From: Zobellella iuensis
GTDB lineage: Bacteria > Pseudomonadota > Gammaproteobacteria > Enterobacterales > Aeromonadaceae
Assembly (NCBI RefSeq): GCF_016746085.1
Contig: NZ_JAERTZ010000025.1
Span: forward strand, 496,001-560,000
DNA: 64,000 nucleotides
Direction of reading: 5' to 3'
Positions 20,436 through 30,263 of this stretch are shown here, in pieces (the first letter of the stretch is position 1; each line of letters starts with the position of its first letter). The notes under the pieces were generated by a model. The model was not told where the DNA came from and made no database searches. It worked only from the letters and a program-made list of their open reading frames with translations. Position numbers and translations under genes: made by a program.

Positions 20436-22229
20436 TTATCCCGGAGCCTGCTCCGGGGCTCCGGCACTCAGCTTGGCGGGAAGGCTCTGCTCTTGCGGAG
20501 CCTTCTGTTCTTCCCCCAGGGCATCCAGCGCCTCCCTCAGGGTCGGATAAAACGCCAGCACGCCGGGAATGGGCTGAAACCTGGCCCTGGCCAGGGTCTT
20601 CAGCGGCTGGTACTGCAGATCCGCAATCACCACCCTGACCCGCTCTCTCTTGCATTGCTCGATAAACTTGGTCAGCGCCGCCAGCCCTCCCGCATCGAGA
20701 ATCGCCACCCCATCCAGGTAAAGGACGATGCCTTTACGTGCCTGCATCATGCCGGCCAACTCCCCGAAGACCCGTTCGGCGGCGGCAAAAAACAGCGGGC
20801 CGTTGATCTTGAATACCGACCAGCCCGCCGGCAAGGGGGACTCGAGCAGGCGACGTTGGCCGGAAATATCGGTCACCCGGGTCATCTCCGCTATCTCCCG
20901 CACGAACAGCACCGCCGCCACCAGCACCCCCACAGTGATGGCCAGCACCATATCGAACACTATGGTCAGTGAGAAACAGGTGAGGAACACCAGGATGTCG
21001 CCTGCCGGGGCGGTTTTCAGCAAATGTACCGCCTTATGGGCTTCGCTCATGTTCCAGGCCACCACCATCAGCAGGGCGGCCATCGCCGGCATCGGCAGCC
21101 AGGCCAGCCAGGGCGCCAGCAGCACCAGGCCGGCCAGCACCACCAGCGCATGCACCATGGCCGCTACCGGCGACTCGGCGCCGGCCTTGAAGTTGGCAGC
21201 CGAGCGGGCGATGGCGGCGGTGGCGGTGATGCCACCGAAAAAAGGGGTGACCAGGTTGCCGATGCCCTGCCCCAGCAGTTCGCTGTTGGCACTGTGCCGT
21301 TTGCCGGTCATGCCGTCCAGGACCACGGCACACAGCAACGATTCGATCGCCCCCAGCATGGCGATGGCAAAGGCCGCCGGCAACAGATCGCGCAGCAGGG
21401 CCCAGCTCAGCACCAATGGCCCGCCCTCCGGTCCCGCTTGCCGCCAGGGCCAGACAAACTCCGGCAATACCGGGGGAATGCCCTGGCCACTGCTGCCATC
21501 GGGTAGCAGGTAACTGAAACGGCTGCTGATGGTATCGATGTCCAGGCCATACCGGTTCAGCCACCAGGTGGCAAGGCTGGCCAGGATCACCGCCGGCAGG
21601 TGCGCCGGCACCCCGGTTTTCAGGCGGGGCCAGAGCAGCAGCATCGCCAGCGTCAACACCGCAATCAGCAAGCTGGGCCAGTGCCACCCGGGCAGGTGGC
21701 CGGCCAGGGTCGCCACCTTGCCCAGGTAGTGCTCGGGCAAGGCCGTCAGCGAAAGTCCGAAAAAATCCTTCAGCTGCAGGGTGGCGATGACCACGGCGAT
21801 ACCGCCGGTGAAGCCCAAGGTGACCGGCTCGGGAATATATTCAATCAGCCGCCCCAGGCGCAGCAACGCCATGCCGATCAGCAGGACACCGGACAGGGCG
21901 GTGGCCAGCAACAAGCCGCCCAGGCCGTATTGCTGGGCGATGGGATAGAGGATCACCACAAAGGCGGCGGTGGGGCCGGAAATGCTCAGGCGGGAGCCCC
22001 CGGTCAGGGCAATCACAAAGCCGGCGATGATGGCGGTATAGAGGCCATACTGGGGCGCCACCCCGCTGGCAATGGCCAGTGCCATGGCCAGCGGTATGGC
22101 GATAATGCCCACCGTGATCCCGGCCAACACATCCCGCAGCAGACGGCGGCGGCCGTAGGGCTCCTGTAGACAACTTTCGCGCAGGGCATGGCCTATACGC
22201 AAAGAAAACAGGTGGGCACGGTGTGACAT
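20436..22229 (-). CDS. dauA: SulP-family C4-dicarboxylate transporter DauA
   Basis: A 597-residue SulP/SLC26 transporter with about 12-14 membrane segments (about residues 30-430) and a cytoplasmic STAS domain (about 450-560). Long stretches are nearly identical to E. coli DauA (YchM), for example DVLAGITVGIIAIPLAMALA, AMLGAIESLLCAVVLDGMTG and FFGGITATAAIARSAANF. DauA imports succinate and other C4-dicarboxylates at acid pH. It is convergent with trxB and divergent from a small ribbon-helix-helix gene; in E. coli it is elsewhere, so the location is lineage-specific. Confidence 0.93.
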   Translation of the reverse strand: MSHRAHLFSLRIGHALRESCLQEPYGRRRLLRDVLAGITVGIIAIPLAMALAIASGVAPQYGLYTAIIAGFVIALTGGSRLSISGPTAAFVVILYPIAQQYGLGGLLLATALSGVLLIGMALLRLGRLIEYIPEPVTLGFTGGIAVVIATLQLKDFFGLSLTALPEHYLGKVATLAGHLPGWHWPSLLIAVLTLAMLLLWPRLKTGVPAHLPAVILASLATWWLNRYGLDIDTISSRFSYLLPDGSSGQGIPPVLPEFVWPWRQAGPEGGPLVLSWALLRDLLPAAFAIAMLGAIESLLCAVVLDGMTGKRHSANSELLGQGIGNLVTPFFGGITATAAIARSAANFKAGAESPVAAMVHALVVLAGLVLLAPWLAWLPMPAMAALLMVVAWNMSEAHKAVHLLKTAPAGDILVFLTCFSLTIVFDMVLAITVGVLVAAVLFVREIAEMTRVTDISGQRRLLESPLPAGWSVFKINGPLFFAAAERVFGELAGMMQARKGIVLYLDGVAILDAGGLAALTKFIEQCKRERVRVVIADLQYQPLKTLARARFQPIPGVLAFYPTLREALDALGEEQKAPQEQSLPAKLSAGAPEQAPG

Positions 22230-22257
22230 GGCTCTCCTCCGGCGGCGAGCTGTATTA

Positions 22258-22279
22258 GAATAATATAGTGATTATATTC
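22258..22279. promoter_or_regulatory. Imperfect AT-rich palindrome between dauA and RHH gene
   Basis: GAATA and TATTC arms flank an AT-rich centre. It sits 29 bases upstream of the dauA start on the minus strand and could be an operator or a promoter overlap. Support is weak. Confidence 0.3.
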
Positions 22280-22297
22280 TCATCACTTATACATTCA

Positions 22298-22316
22298 ATG
22301 TTAATATGATTAACAT
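22298..22316. promoter_or_regulatory. Perfect inverted repeat before the RHH gene
   Basis: ATGTTAAT and ATTAACAT are perfect reverse complements with a three-base spacer. The site lies 22 bases upstream of the RHH start in a markedly AT-rich patch. Small RHH proteins often bind such repeats in their own promoters, so autoregulation is a reasonable inference. Confidence 0.5.
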
Positions 22317-22338
22317 GCTTGATCTCGTCGGAGGTACC

Positions 22339-22512
22339 ATGGAACAACGGACCGCTCGCCTGACCCTGTTGATCGATCCCAGGAAAAAGGCGCTGTTTGA
22401 ACAACTCTGCGCCCAGGAAGACGTGACCCCATCGCAAAAGGTGCGGCAATTTATTCGTGACTATATCGAAGAAAAAACCGGCAAGGACTGGCTTGAGCTC
22501 GAGCAGGACTGA
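22339..22512 (+). CDS. Small ribbon-helix-helix (CopG/Arc-like) protein
   Basis: A 57-residue protein with the plan of a ribbon-helix-helix DNA-binding dimer: a beta-strand ARLTLLIDP (about 5-13), then helix KKALFEQLCAQED and helix TPSQKVRQFIRDYIEEKTG. ATG 22339 is chosen because CGGAGG lies 4-5 bases upstream; the open frame starts earlier but lacks such a site. It is divergent from dauA and 11 bases before aat, so it probably shares a transcript with aat-bpt. No toxin gene is adjacent, so it is unlikely to be an antitoxin. A perfect inverted repeat upstream suggests self-control. Confidence 0.75.
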   Translation: MEQRTARLTLLIDPRKKALFEQLCAQEDVTPSQKVRQFIRDYIEEKTGKDWLELEQD

Positions 22513-22523
22513 TTTCAGGAGCC

Positions 22524-23222
22524 ATGATGCTGACCCTGCTTGATGATCGACTCTGGTTTCCGGATCCGGAGCTCGCCCTGGAAGAACCCAATGGCTTGTT
22601 GGCCATAGGCGGGGATCTGAGCCCGGAACGACTGCTGCTGGCCTATCGCATGGGCATCTTTCCCTGGTTCGATCAGAGCCAGCCCTTGTTATGGTGGTCG
22701 CCCGACCCGCGGGCGGTACTGGAGCCGAGCCGGCTCCATGTCAGCCGTAGCCTGGCCAAACTGGCCCGTCGCGGGCATTATCGCCTGACCATCAATACCG
22801 CCTTCGAACAGGTGATCCGCCACTGCCGCCAGCTGCGGGAGGGACGTGAAGGCACCTGGATCACACCCGGCATCGAACAGGCTTACTGCCGGTTGCATCA
22901 CCAGGGCCAGGCCCATTCGATAGAAGTCTGGCGAGATGAGCAACTGGTGGCCGGGCTTTACGGTATCGGCATCGGTAAATTATTTTGCGGTGAATCGATG
23001 TTTCATCGGGTCGATAACGGCTCCAAGCTCGCCATGCTCGGCCTGTGCCGGCATTTCTCCCGCCATGGCGGGGCACTTGTCGACTGCCAGTTACCCAACT
23101 CCCATTTGCTGAGCCTGGGGGTCATCACCTGGCCGCGGCTGCGTTTTTTACGTAAACTCAAAGAGCTGCAACAACAATCGTTGGCACAATCCTGCTGGCA
23201 ACCGGGTGAGCTGGTATTATGA
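22524..23222 (+). CDS. aat: Leucyl/phenylalanyl-tRNA--protein transferase
   Basis: Aat adds Leu or Phe from aminoacyl-tRNA to proteins with N-terminal Lys or Arg, creating primary N-degrons for ClpS-ClpAP. The 232-residue protein matches the family length. Characteristic stretches are FPDPELALEEPNGLLAIGGD, YRMGIFPWF and WWSPDPRAVL in the first 70 residues, and LFCGESMFHR near 153-162. Two ATG codons are adjacent at the start. Its stop overlaps the bpt start by four bases (ATGA), implying coupling. Confidence 0.97.
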   Translation: MMLTLLDDRLWFPDPELALEEPNGLLAIGGDLSPERLLLAYRMGIFPWFDQSQPLLWWSPDPRAVLEPSRLHVSRSLAKLARRGHYRLTINTAFEQVIRHCRQLREGREGTWITPGIEQAYCRLHHQGQAHSIEVWRDEQLVAGLYGIGIGKLFCGESMFHRVDNGSKLAMLGLCRHFSRHGGALVDCQLPNSHLLSLGVITWPRLRFLRKLKELQQQSLAQSCWQPGELVL

Positions 23223-23923
23223 GGGAAGTAAATCTGAAGGTGGGGCTGACACCCAAGCATCTGTGCAGCTATCTGCCGGGACGACAGGAGCAGCTGCTGG
23301 TATTGCTCGATAAGGAGCTGCTCTGCCCCGAGGGCTATGAACAACTGCTCAGTGCCGGCTTTCGCCGCAGCGGCTCCGATATTTATCGCCCCCATTGCCA
23401 GTCCTGCCGGGCCTGCGAGTCCCTGCGCATCGATGTGCAGCACTTTGTCCCCAGCCGCAGCCAGAAACGCATCCTGCGCCAGAACCAGGACATCAGCGTC
23501 AGCCTGAGTGAACAGGACAAGCCCGACTACTTCCGGCTTTACCAGCGCTATATCAACGAACGGCACAGAGACGGCGCCATGTACCCGGCCAGCCGCCAGC
23601 AGTACGACGGTTTCTTGCTCTGCCACTGGCTGCCGCCGGTGTTTGTGGAATTTCACCTGGAGCATCGGCTGGTGGCGGTGGCGGTGACCGATCTGCTCAG
23701 CGGTGCCCTCAGCGCCATGTATACCTTTTACGATCCGGTACTGGAGCACAGATCACTCGGCACCTTCGCCATACTGAGCCAGCTCCGCCTGGCAGGCGAC
23801 TTGGGCAAGGAGTGGCTGTACCTCGGCTACCAGGTCGATGGTTGCAAGAAAATGAATTATAAACAGCATTTCCGCCCCCACCAGCGCCTGATCGCCGGCC
23901 AGTGGCAGACGATGAAAGACTGA
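23219..23923 (+). CDS. bpt: Aspartate/glutamate leucyltransferase Bpt (Ate family)
   Basis: Bpt transfers Leu to proteins with N-terminal Asp or Glu, feeding a second class of substrates to the ClpS-ClpAP N-degron route. The 234-residue protein has the family Cys cluster C-x2-C-x2-C near residues 60-66 (HCQSCRACESLR) and the C-terminal acyltransferase part with YTFYDP, GTFAILSQL and YQVDGCKKMNYKQHFRP. It overlaps aat by 4 bases. E. coli lacks bpt; this aat-bpt-infA order is typical of Vibrio and relatives. Confidence 0.95.
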   Translation: MREVNLKVGLTPKHLCSYLPGRQEQLLVLLDKELLCPEGYEQLLSAGFRRSGSDIYRPHCQSCRACESLRIDVQHFVPSRSQKRILRQNQDISVSLSEQDKPDYFRLYQRYINERHRDGAMYPASRQQYDGFLLCHWLPPVFVEFHLEHRLVAVAVTDLLSGALSAMYTFYDPVLEHRSLGTFAILSQLRLAGDLGKEWLYLGYQVDGCKKMNYKQHFRPHQRLIAGQWQTMKD

Positions 23924-23987
23924 GCGTAAACTTTACACAAGGGGCGAAATCCGGCATGATCCCTGCCGTTTTTATTGCCTGCGCTAA

Positions 23988-24218
<231 letters not shown>

Positions 24219-24321
24219 TCCCAGCGTCAGTCACCCCGACCTTGCAGACGGCTGCCGATATCGTCAGCTGTATTCTTTTTGCAAATCATTTTCCCCATTC
24301 CGTCAGGCCTGCTGCTCTTGG

Positions 24322-24361
24322 ATAAAACGATGCCCGGGGCCTGTTAGGATCCCGGGCATCG
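24322..24361 (-). terminator. Terminator of clpA
   Basis: CGATGCCCGGG (24328-24338) and CCCGGGCATCG (24351-24361) form an 11-bp perfect stem followed on the minus strand by TTTTAT. It lies 25 bases after the clpA stop and may also stop infA. Confidence 0.85.
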
Positions 24362-24385
24362 CGGCGCTTGCCCGAAGGCAATGGC

Positions 24386-26644
24386 TCAATGGGCCAGCGA
24401 CGCTTCTGATTGATAATCAAAGTGCAGCTTGTCGTCCTCGAGCGTGACTTTCACCGAGCCGCCACCGACCAGTTCGCCAAACAGCAACTCGTTGGCCAGC
24501 GGCTTTTTCAGCTGCTCCTGAATCACCCGTCCCATGGGACGCGCGCCCATGGATCTGTCGTAGCCTTTCTCGGCCAGCCAGTGCCGGGCCTGTTCGCTCA
24601 CCTCCATCGATACCCCCTTGGCATCCAGCTGGGCCTGCAGCTCGACGATAAACTTGTCCACCACCCGGTGGATGATGTCCATATCCAGATGGTTGAACCA
24701 GATGATATGGTCGAGCCGGTTGCGGAATTCGGGCGCAAAGGTCCGGTTGATTTCCGTCATGGCGTCGTGGCTGTGATCCTGCTGCTGGAAGCCGATGGAC
24801 TTGCGCACCGTTTCCTGCACCCCGGCATTGGTGGTCATCACCAGGATCACATTGCGGAAGTCCGCCTTGCGGCCGTTGTTGTCGGTGAGGGTGCCGTTGT
24901 CCATCACCTGCAGCAGCAGGTTGAACACGTCCTGGTGCGCCTTCTCGATCTCATCGAGCAGCACCACCGCATGGGGATGCTTGAGCACCGCATCGGTGAG
25001 CAGGCCGCCCTGATCGAAACCCACGTAGCCGGGAGGCGCCCCGATCAACCGGGACACGGTGTGGGATTCCATGTACTCGGACATGTCGAAGCGGATAAGC
25101 TCGATACCGAGGATACGCGCCAGTTGCTGGGTGACCTCGGTCTTGCCCACCCCGGTCGGGCCGGCGAAGAGGAAGGAGCCGATGGGCCGCTTCTCGTTGC
25201 CGAGGCCGGAACGGCTGAGGCGGATGGCGTCGGTCAGCACTTCGATGGCCTTATCCTGCCCGAACACCACCATCTTGAGGTTGGGCTCGAGGTTTTTCAG
25301 GGCCTCCTTATCGGAGCTGGACACGGACTTCTCCGGGATACGGGCAATCTTGGCGACGATGGCCTCGATATCGCCCACGCCTATGGTTTTCTTGCGCTTG
25401 GACGGCGGCAGCATCCGTACCTGGGCACCGGCCTCATCGATCACGTCGATAGCCTTGTCCGGCAGGTGGCGATCGTTGATGTACTTGGCCGCCAGCTCGG
25501 CGGCGGCCCGGATCGCCTTGGCGGTATAGCGGACGTCATGGTGCGACTCGTACCGACTCTTCAGCCCCAGCAATATCTTGGTGGTATCGTCCACCGAAGG
25601 CTCCAGAATATCGATCTTCTGGAAACGACGGGCCAGCGCCCGATCCTTTTCGAAAATCTGGCTGTATTCCTGGTAGGTGGTCGAACCCACGCACCGGATC
25701 TGGCCGCTGGATAATAACGGTTTCAACAGGTTGGCCGCATCCAGCTGGCCGCCGGATGCGGCCCCGGCGCCGATGATGGTATGGATTTCATCTATGAACA
25801 GGATGGCGCCTTTCTGTTTTTCAAACTGCTTGAGCAGCGCCTTGAAGCGCTTTTCGAAATCACCGCGGTACTTGGTGCCCGCCAGCAGGGAGCCCATGTC
25901 CAGCGAGTAGATGGTGCTGCCGGCGATGATCTCCGGCACATCCTGATGCACGATGCGATAGGCCAGGCCTTCGGCGATGGCGGTCTTGCCCACCCCGGCC
26001 TCGCCCACCAGCAACGGGTTGTTCTTGCGCCGGCGGCACAATACCTGGATGGTGCGGTTGAGCTCCTGATCCCGCCCGATCAGCGGGTCGATGCGGCCCT
26101 CCTTCACCCACTGGTTGAGGTTGATGACGAAACCTTCGGTCTGGTTGTTGGCGGCTTCCTCGGTGTTCTCCTCCTGTTGCTGGGAGGAGGGCGCTTCTTC
26201 CTGCTGACCATCCTTGCGAATGCCGTGGGACAGGAAGTTGACCACATCCAGCCGGCTGACCTGAGCCTTTTTCAGCAGGTAAGCCGCCTGGGACTCCTGC
26301 TCGCTGAAGATGGCCACCAGCACATTGGCGCCGGTGACCTCGGCGTTGCCGGAGGACTGCACATGAAACACCGCCCGTTGCAGCACCCGCTGGAAACCGA
26401 GGGTAGGCTGGGTTTCGAGCTCGTCGTCCCCGACCGGGATCAGTGGCGTGGTTTGTTCGATAAAAGTGTGGGTTTCTCGGCGCAACTGTTCGACATCGGC
26501 ACCACAGGCAGCCAGGGCCTCTTTGGCCGATGGGTTATCCAACAGGGCGAGTAACAGGTGCTCCACCGTCATAAACTCGTGACGGGCGCGACGGGCTTCG
26601 TTGAACGCATCATTCAACGTGCTCTCAAGGTCTTTGTTCAACAT
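24386..26644 (-). CDS. clpA: ATP-dependent Clp protease ATPase subunit ClpA
   Basis: ClpA is the AAA+ unfoldase that feeds ClpS- or tag-delivered proteins to ClpP. The 752-residue protein has an N domain (about 1-140), a Gln/Glu-rich linker (about 146-170), D1 with Walker A GEAGVGKT at 214-221 and D2 with GPTGVGKT at 495-502. The ClpP-docking loop IGF is at about 617-619. ATG 26644 (MLNKDLE) aligns with E. coli and has GGGGAGG 5 bases upstream; a GTG 6 bases earlier is less likely. It follows clpS by 49 bases. Confidence 0.98.
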   Translation of the reverse strand: MLNKDLESTLNDAFNEARRARHEFMTVEHLLLALLDNPSAKEALAACGADVEQLRRETHTFIEQTTPLIPVGDDELETQPTLGFQRVLQRAVFHVQSSGNAEVTGANVLVAIFSEQESQAAYLLKKAQVSRLDVVNFLSHGIRKDGQQEEAPSSQQQEENTEEAANNQTEGFVINLNQWVKEGRIDPLIGRDQELNRTIQVLCRRRKNNPLLVGEAGVGKTAIAEGLAYRIVHQDVPEIIAGSTIYSLDMGSLLAGTKYRGDFEKRFKALLKQFEKQKGAILFIDEIHTIIGAGAASGGQLDAANLLKPLLSSGQIRCVGSTTYQEYSQIFEKDRALARRFQKIDILEPSVDDTTKILLGLKSRYESHHDVRYTAKAIRAAAELAAKYINDRHLPDKAIDVIDEAGAQVRMLPPSKRKKTIGVGDIEAIVAKIARIPEKSVSSSDKEALKNLEPNLKMVVFGQDKAIEVLTDAIRLSRSGLGNEKRPIGSFLFAGPTGVGKTEVTQQLARILGIELIRFDMSEYMESHTVSRLIGAPPGYVGFDQGGLLTDAVLKHPHAVVLLDEIEKAHQDVFNLLLQVMDNGTLTDNNGRKADFRNVILVMTTNAGVQETVRKSIGFQQQDHSHDAMTEINRTFAPEFRNRLDHIIWFNHLDMDIIHRVVDKFIVELQAQLDAKGVSMEVSEQARHWLAEKGYDRSMGARPMGRVIQEQLKKPLANELLFGELVGGGSVKVTLEDDKLHFDYQSEASLAH

Positions 26645-26693
26645 AGGCACCTCCCCTAAAAAACTGCGGTGTCCCGTTGCGGCGGGTGTTTAC

Positions 26694-27011
26694 TCATGCC
26701 TGCTCCATAGTGCACAACAGCGGATGTTCGTGCGTACGGGCAAACTTGTTCACTTGCGCTACCTTGGTTTCTGCAATTTCCGCGGTAAACAGACCGCAGA
26801 CCCCTTTCCCCTGGTAATGTACCGCCAGCATCACCTGCGTGGCCTTGTCCACATCCATAGCAAAGAATTTTTGCAGCACCTCCACGACAAAATCCATGGG
26901 GGTGTAATCGTCGTTATTCAAGATGACCTTGTACATAGGAGGGGGCTGCAGCGCAGTTTCTTCCGCCTCTTTGACCCGATCACCGACGCTCTGCTGTGTT
27001 CTCCTGCTCAT
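26694..27011 (-). CDS. clpS: ClpS adaptor protein
   Basis: ClpS recognises N-degron proteins with N-terminal Leu, Phe, Tyr or Trp and hands them to ClpA. The 105-residue protein has a flexible N-terminal extension followed by the core [20 protein letters not shown] (about 26-45); NNDDYTPM holds the binding-pocket residues. It is co-oriented with clpA and divergent from cspD as in E. coli. Both transferases that create its substrates (Aat, Bpt) are encoded 3 kb away. Confidence 0.97.
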   Translation of the reverse strand: MSRRTQQSVGDRVKEAEETALQPPPMYKVILNNDDYTPMDFVVEVLQKFFAMDVDKATQVMLAVHYQGKGVCGLFTAEIAETKVAQVNKFARTHEHPLLCTMEQA

Positions 27012-27398
27012 ATATTTACTCTAAATCACTGTTCCGAATCGTGCTACAGAAGTCGGCGCCTCCCTCGAGGCTCCTCTCTTTCATCCGCCGGCCAGGATGC
27101 TGCCGATGGCGGTAAAACCTCTCTGGTATCAGGAACGGTTCTTTAGCCTTTCCTTCACACTACCGCTTAAGCTGGCGCTGTCAATAGCCTCTATAAATCG
27201 GTGTTTCCGATAAGAAACAAATGCTTGACTACCCCCAAAGTTAGACTAGAGTGGTTGATTGGTAATCATTGGCATTGATTGCCGTTTGGCACTGGCCCAT
27301 GGTTACCGCATCCGGCGGGAAATCGCCTGTAGTTATAATTGGCAGCTGCCGATTACTCAATGTTGTTTAGGATGTTTGAGCAAAAAGGATGCAGAAGT
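27012..27398. other. Divergent clpS-cspD intergenic region, 387 bases
   Basis: This region carries the promoters of clpS and cspD and a long cspD leader. TTGACT (27225-27230) and TAGAGT (27247-27252) are 16 bases apart and are the best candidate promoter for cspD; that would leave a leader of about 140 bases, common for cold-shock-family genes. No separate RNA gene or operator was recognised. Confidence 0.45.
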
Positions 27399-27614
27399 AT
27401 GGCAACCGGTACGGTGAAGTGGTTTAACAACGCAAAGGGATTTGGGTTTATCTGTCCGGAAGAAGGTGGTGAGGATGTGTTCGCACATTTTTCAACCATC
27501 CAGATGGATGGCTACAGAACCCTGAAAGCGGGCCAGGTCGTTCGATACGAAATACAGGAAGGACCGAAAGGCAACCATGCGACCAGCATAGTGCCCGAAG
27601 GCCAGCCGGCATAA
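27399..27614 (+). CDS. cspD: Cold-shock-like protein CspD
   Basis: A 71-residue cold-shock-domain protein. KWFNNAKGFGFICPE contains RNP1 and DVFAHFSTIQMDGYRTLKAGQ contains RNP2 plus the CspD-specific segment shared with E. coli CspD, which binds single-stranded DNA and inhibits replication in starved cells. ATG 27399 was chosen because AAGGA lies 9 bases upstream and it matches the family start; the open frame to 27339 is leader. Divergent from clpS-clpA, the E. coli arrangement. Confidence 0.95.
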   Translation: MATGTVKWFNNAKGFGFICPEEGGEDVFAHFSTIQMDGYRTLKAGQVVRYEIQEGPKGNHATSIVPEGQPA

Positions 27615-27648
27615 TAACAGCACTGGATACACAGTATCTCTTATACCC

Positions 27649-27670
27649 AAGGCGCCCAGGCGCCTTTCTT
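27649..27670 (+). terminator. Terminator of cspD
   Basis: AAGGCGCC and GGCGCCTT pair around CA and are followed by TCTT. It lies 34 bases after the cspD stop. Confidence 0.75.
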
Positions 27671-27779
27671 CGTATCAGGGGGATACAGATGAATATTTCC
27701 CGGCTCCCCTACCCCCTCGCGGCCAGGCCCACCTAAACTTGATCCACCTTTGGCATTTCTATTTCAGTGGTGGTATTAA

Positions 27780-28190
27780 ATGAACATAATCAAAGAGTTC
27801 AAGGAGTTTGCCGTCAAGGGCAACGTGGTGGACATGGCGGTGGGCATCATCATCGGTGCCGCCTTCGGCAAGATAGTCTCCTCCCTGGTCAACGACGTCA
27901 TCATGCCACCCATAGGGGTGCTGATCGGCGGCGTCGATTTTTCCGACCTGGCCATCGTGCTGAAGGAGGCGGTGGGAGGGGCACCGGCGGTGACCCTGTC
28001 CTACGGCAGTTTTATTCAGACGGTGCTGGACTTCACCATAGTGGCCTTCGCCATCTTCATGGTGATCAAGGTCATCAACCGGCTCAAGCGCAAGGAAGAA
28101 GCCAGCCCCGCAGCCCCGCCCGCGCCATCGAAGGAAGAGCAGCTGCTGACCGAAATCCGCGATCTGCTTAAGCAGAAGAACACCCTCTAG
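27780..28190 (+). CDS. mscL: Large-conductance mechanosensitive channel MscL
   Basis: MscL opens under membrane tension to release solutes after osmotic downshock. The 136-residue protein has the canonical N-terminal amphipathic helix ([20 protein letters not shown]), TM1 (about 15-43), TM2 (about 75-98), and a C-terminal charged bundle ([14 protein letters not shown]). It is followed 8 bases later by ybjQ on the same strand. Confidence 0.98.
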   Translation: MNIIKEFKEFAVKGNVVDMAVGIIIGAAFGKIVSSLVNDVIMPPIGVLIGGVDFSDLAIVLKEAVGGAPAVTLSYGSFIQTVLDFTIVAFAIFMVIKVINRLKRKEEASPAAPPAPSKEEQLLTEIRDLLKQKNTL

Positions 28191-28198
28191 GAGTCCCC

Positions 28199-28519
28199 AT
28201 GGACATGACCACAACGCCTTCCATCGAAGGCAAGCGCATCCGCAAGTACTGCGGCGTAGTGGCCGGCGAGGCCATCCTCGGCGCCAACCTGTTCAAGGAT
28301 CTGTTCGCCAACATCCGCGACCTGGTGGGCGGCCGCTCCGCCACCTACGAGCGGGAGCTGCAGCGGGCCCGGGATCTCGCCCTGCAGGAGCTGGAGCAGA
28401 AAGCCCGGGCCCTGGGCGCCAACGCGGTGGTCGGCATCGACCTGGACTACGAAGTACTGGGCCAGAACAACGGCATGCTGATGGTCTCCGCCAGCGGCAC
28501 CGCCGTCATCGTCGAATAA
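28199..28519 (+). CDS. ybjQ: YbjQ/UPF0145 heavy-metal-binding-domain protein
   Basis: A 106-residue protein of the YbjQ family, which forms pentameric beta-rich rings and is of unknown function. Typical features are [18 protein letters not shown] near 17-34, [19 protein letters not shown] and the C-terminal [14 protein letters not shown]. It is probably co-transcribed with mscL. It ends 2 bases from the convergent treC stop, with no terminator between them. Confidence 0.9.
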   Translation: MDMTTTPSIEGKRIRKYCGVVAGEAILGANLFKDLFANIRDLVGGRSATYERELQRARDLALQELEQKARALGANAVVGIDLDYEVLGQNNGMLMVSASGTAVIVE

Positions 28520-28521
28520 GG

Positions 28522-30195
28522 CTATTCCAGCAGCCAGGCCTGACACTGGTAGGGCGCCAGCCGTAGGGCACAGGGGGCGGCCGGAGCCGTGCCGGTGTTA
28601 TCGACCAGCAACTCGGCCCGGCGCCAGGGCGCCAGCGCCGGCGGCGCGAACGCCTGCTCCTCCCGCCCCAGGTTGGCCACCACCAGTAGCCGCCGCTCCC
28701 CGTCATCCCGCTGGTAGCACCAGATGGACGGGTGCTCGGGCAGCAGATCCCGGTAGTCGCCACGCACTATCACCGGGTGCCGCTTGCGCAGCCGGATCAG
28801 CCGCCGGTAGTGGTAAAACACCGACGCCGGATCCGCCTGCGCCGCCGCCACGTTCACCCGGTCCTTGCTCGCACCCGGCGCCAGCCAGGGCGTGCCGCGG
28901 GTAAAACCGGCCCGCTCGCCGTCGTCCCACTGCATGGGTGAGCGGGCATTGTCCCGGGAGCGGGCCGCCAGTATCGCCATCACCTCTTCTTCGGCGAGGC
29001 CCCGCTCGCGCAGGATCCGGTACATATTGCGGCTTTCCACGTCGGCATACTGCCCGATACGCTCATAGCCCGGGTTGGGCATGCCGATCTCTTCCCCCTG
29101 GTAGATATAAGGAGTGCCCTGCATCAGGTGCAGCACCGTGGCCAGCATCTTGGCGGAGCGCTCCCGGAATTCCCCCTCGTCGCCGAAGCGGGACAGGATG
29201 CGCGGCTGATCGTGGTTGCACCAGAACAGGGCGTTCCAGCCGCGCCCGTGCAGGCCCTGCTGCCACTCGCTGAACAGCCGCTTGAGCTCGACGAAATCCG
29301 GTGGCGCCAGCCGCCACTTGTCGCCGTCCGGGTAGTCCACCTTGAGGTGGTGGAAGTTGAACACCATGGACAGCTCCTCGCTGTCCGGACTCGAGTAACG
29401 CTGGCAGTGGACCAGGCTGGTGGAGGACATCTCCCCCACCGTCATCATGCCGTTCGGGGCGAACACCGTCCGGTTGAGTTCGTGCAGGAACTCGTGGACC
29501 CGGGGACCGTCGGTGTAGAAGCGCCGCCCGTCGCCCCGCTCATCATCGGGAAAGGCCTGATCCTTGGAGATCAGGTTGATCACGTCCAGGCGCAGCCCGT
29601 CGACGCCCTTGCCGGCCCAGAAGCGGACGATATTGTTCACCTCCTGCCGCACCCCGGGGTTTTCCCAGTTCAGATCCGCCTGCTCCGCCGCGAACAGGTG
29701 CAGGTAGTACTGGCCCGAGGCGGCGTCCCGTTGCCAGGCGCTGCCGCCGAACTTGGACTGCCAGTTGTTGGGGGGGCCGCCGTCGCAGCCGTCGCGCCAG
29801 ATGTAAAAGTCCCGGTAGGGGCCGGCCGGATCGGCGATGGCGGCCTGGAACCAAGGATGGGCGGTGGAGGTATGGTTGACCACCAGATCCATGATCAGCC
29901 GGATACCGCGCCGGTGGGCCTCGGCCAGCAGTCGCTCGAAGTCGGCCATGGTGCCGTAGGCCGGATCGATCCGGTAGTAGTCGGCGATGTCGTAGCCGTT
30001 GTCCACCTGGGGCGAGACGTACACCGGCGTCAGCCAGATGGCGTCCACCCCGAGATCGGCCAGGTAGTCGAGCTTGTCGATCACCCCGCGCAGATCGCCG
30101 CTGCCCCTGTCTCCCGAGTCGTAGAAGGACTTGGGGTAGATCTGGTAGATAACGCCGCTATGCCACCACTGGCCGTACTGCTCTTCTTTGTTCAT
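28522..30195 (-). CDS. treC: Trehalose-6-phosphate hydrolase
   Basis: TreC splits imported trehalose-6-phosphate into glucose and glucose-6-phosphate in the cytoplasm. The 557-residue GH13 enzyme (E. coli 551) opens with WWHSGVIYQIYPKSFYDS. GH13 regions are intact: DLVVNHTS (region I), DGLRLDVINLI with the nucleophile Asp (region II), TVGEMSST with the acid Glu (region III) and WCNHDQPR (region IV). The start is the ATG at 30195; the open frame upstream is a shadow of treB sequence. It follows treB by 68 bases. Confidence 0.96.
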   Translation of the reverse strand: MNKEEQYGQWWHSGVIYQIYPKSFYDSGDRGSGDLRGVIDKLDYLADLGVDAIWLTPVYVSPQVDNGYDIADYYRIDPAYGTMADFERLLAEAHRRGIRLIMDLVVNHTSTAHPWFQAAIADPAGPYRDFYIWRDGCDGGPPNNWQSKFGGSAWQRDAASGQYYLHLFAAEQADLNWENPGVRQEVNNIVRFWAGKGVDGLRLDVINLISKDQAFPDDERGDGRRFYTDGPRVHEFLHELNRTVFAPNGMMTVGEMSSTSLVHCQRYSSPDSEELSMVFNFHHLKVDYPDGDKWRLAPPDFVELKRLFSEWQQGLHGRGWNALFWCNHDQPRILSRFGDEGEFRERSAKMLATVLHLMQGTPYIYQGEEIGMPNPGYERIGQYADVESRNMYRILRERGLAEEEVMAILAARSRDNARSPMQWDDGERAGFTRGTPWLAPGASKDRVNVAAAQADPASVFYHYRRLIRLRKRHPVIVRGDYRDLLPEHPSIWCYQRDDGERRLLVVANLGREEQAFAPPALAPWRRAELLVDNTGTAPAAPCALRLAPYQCQAWLLE

Positions 30196-30263
30196 CTGTG
30201 TGCTCTTGGTTCCATCTTGGTAGAAAGGGCCCGGGCAGGTGTCGCGCCGGGCCTGCGATAGCC

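Noticed and set aside
22339-22512. RHH protein as an antitoxin
   Set aside because: No toxin-like gene is adjacent; neighbours are aat and dauA.
24410-26554. Two long frames antisense to clpA
   Set aside because: Shadow frames across conserved AAA+ motifs on the other strand.
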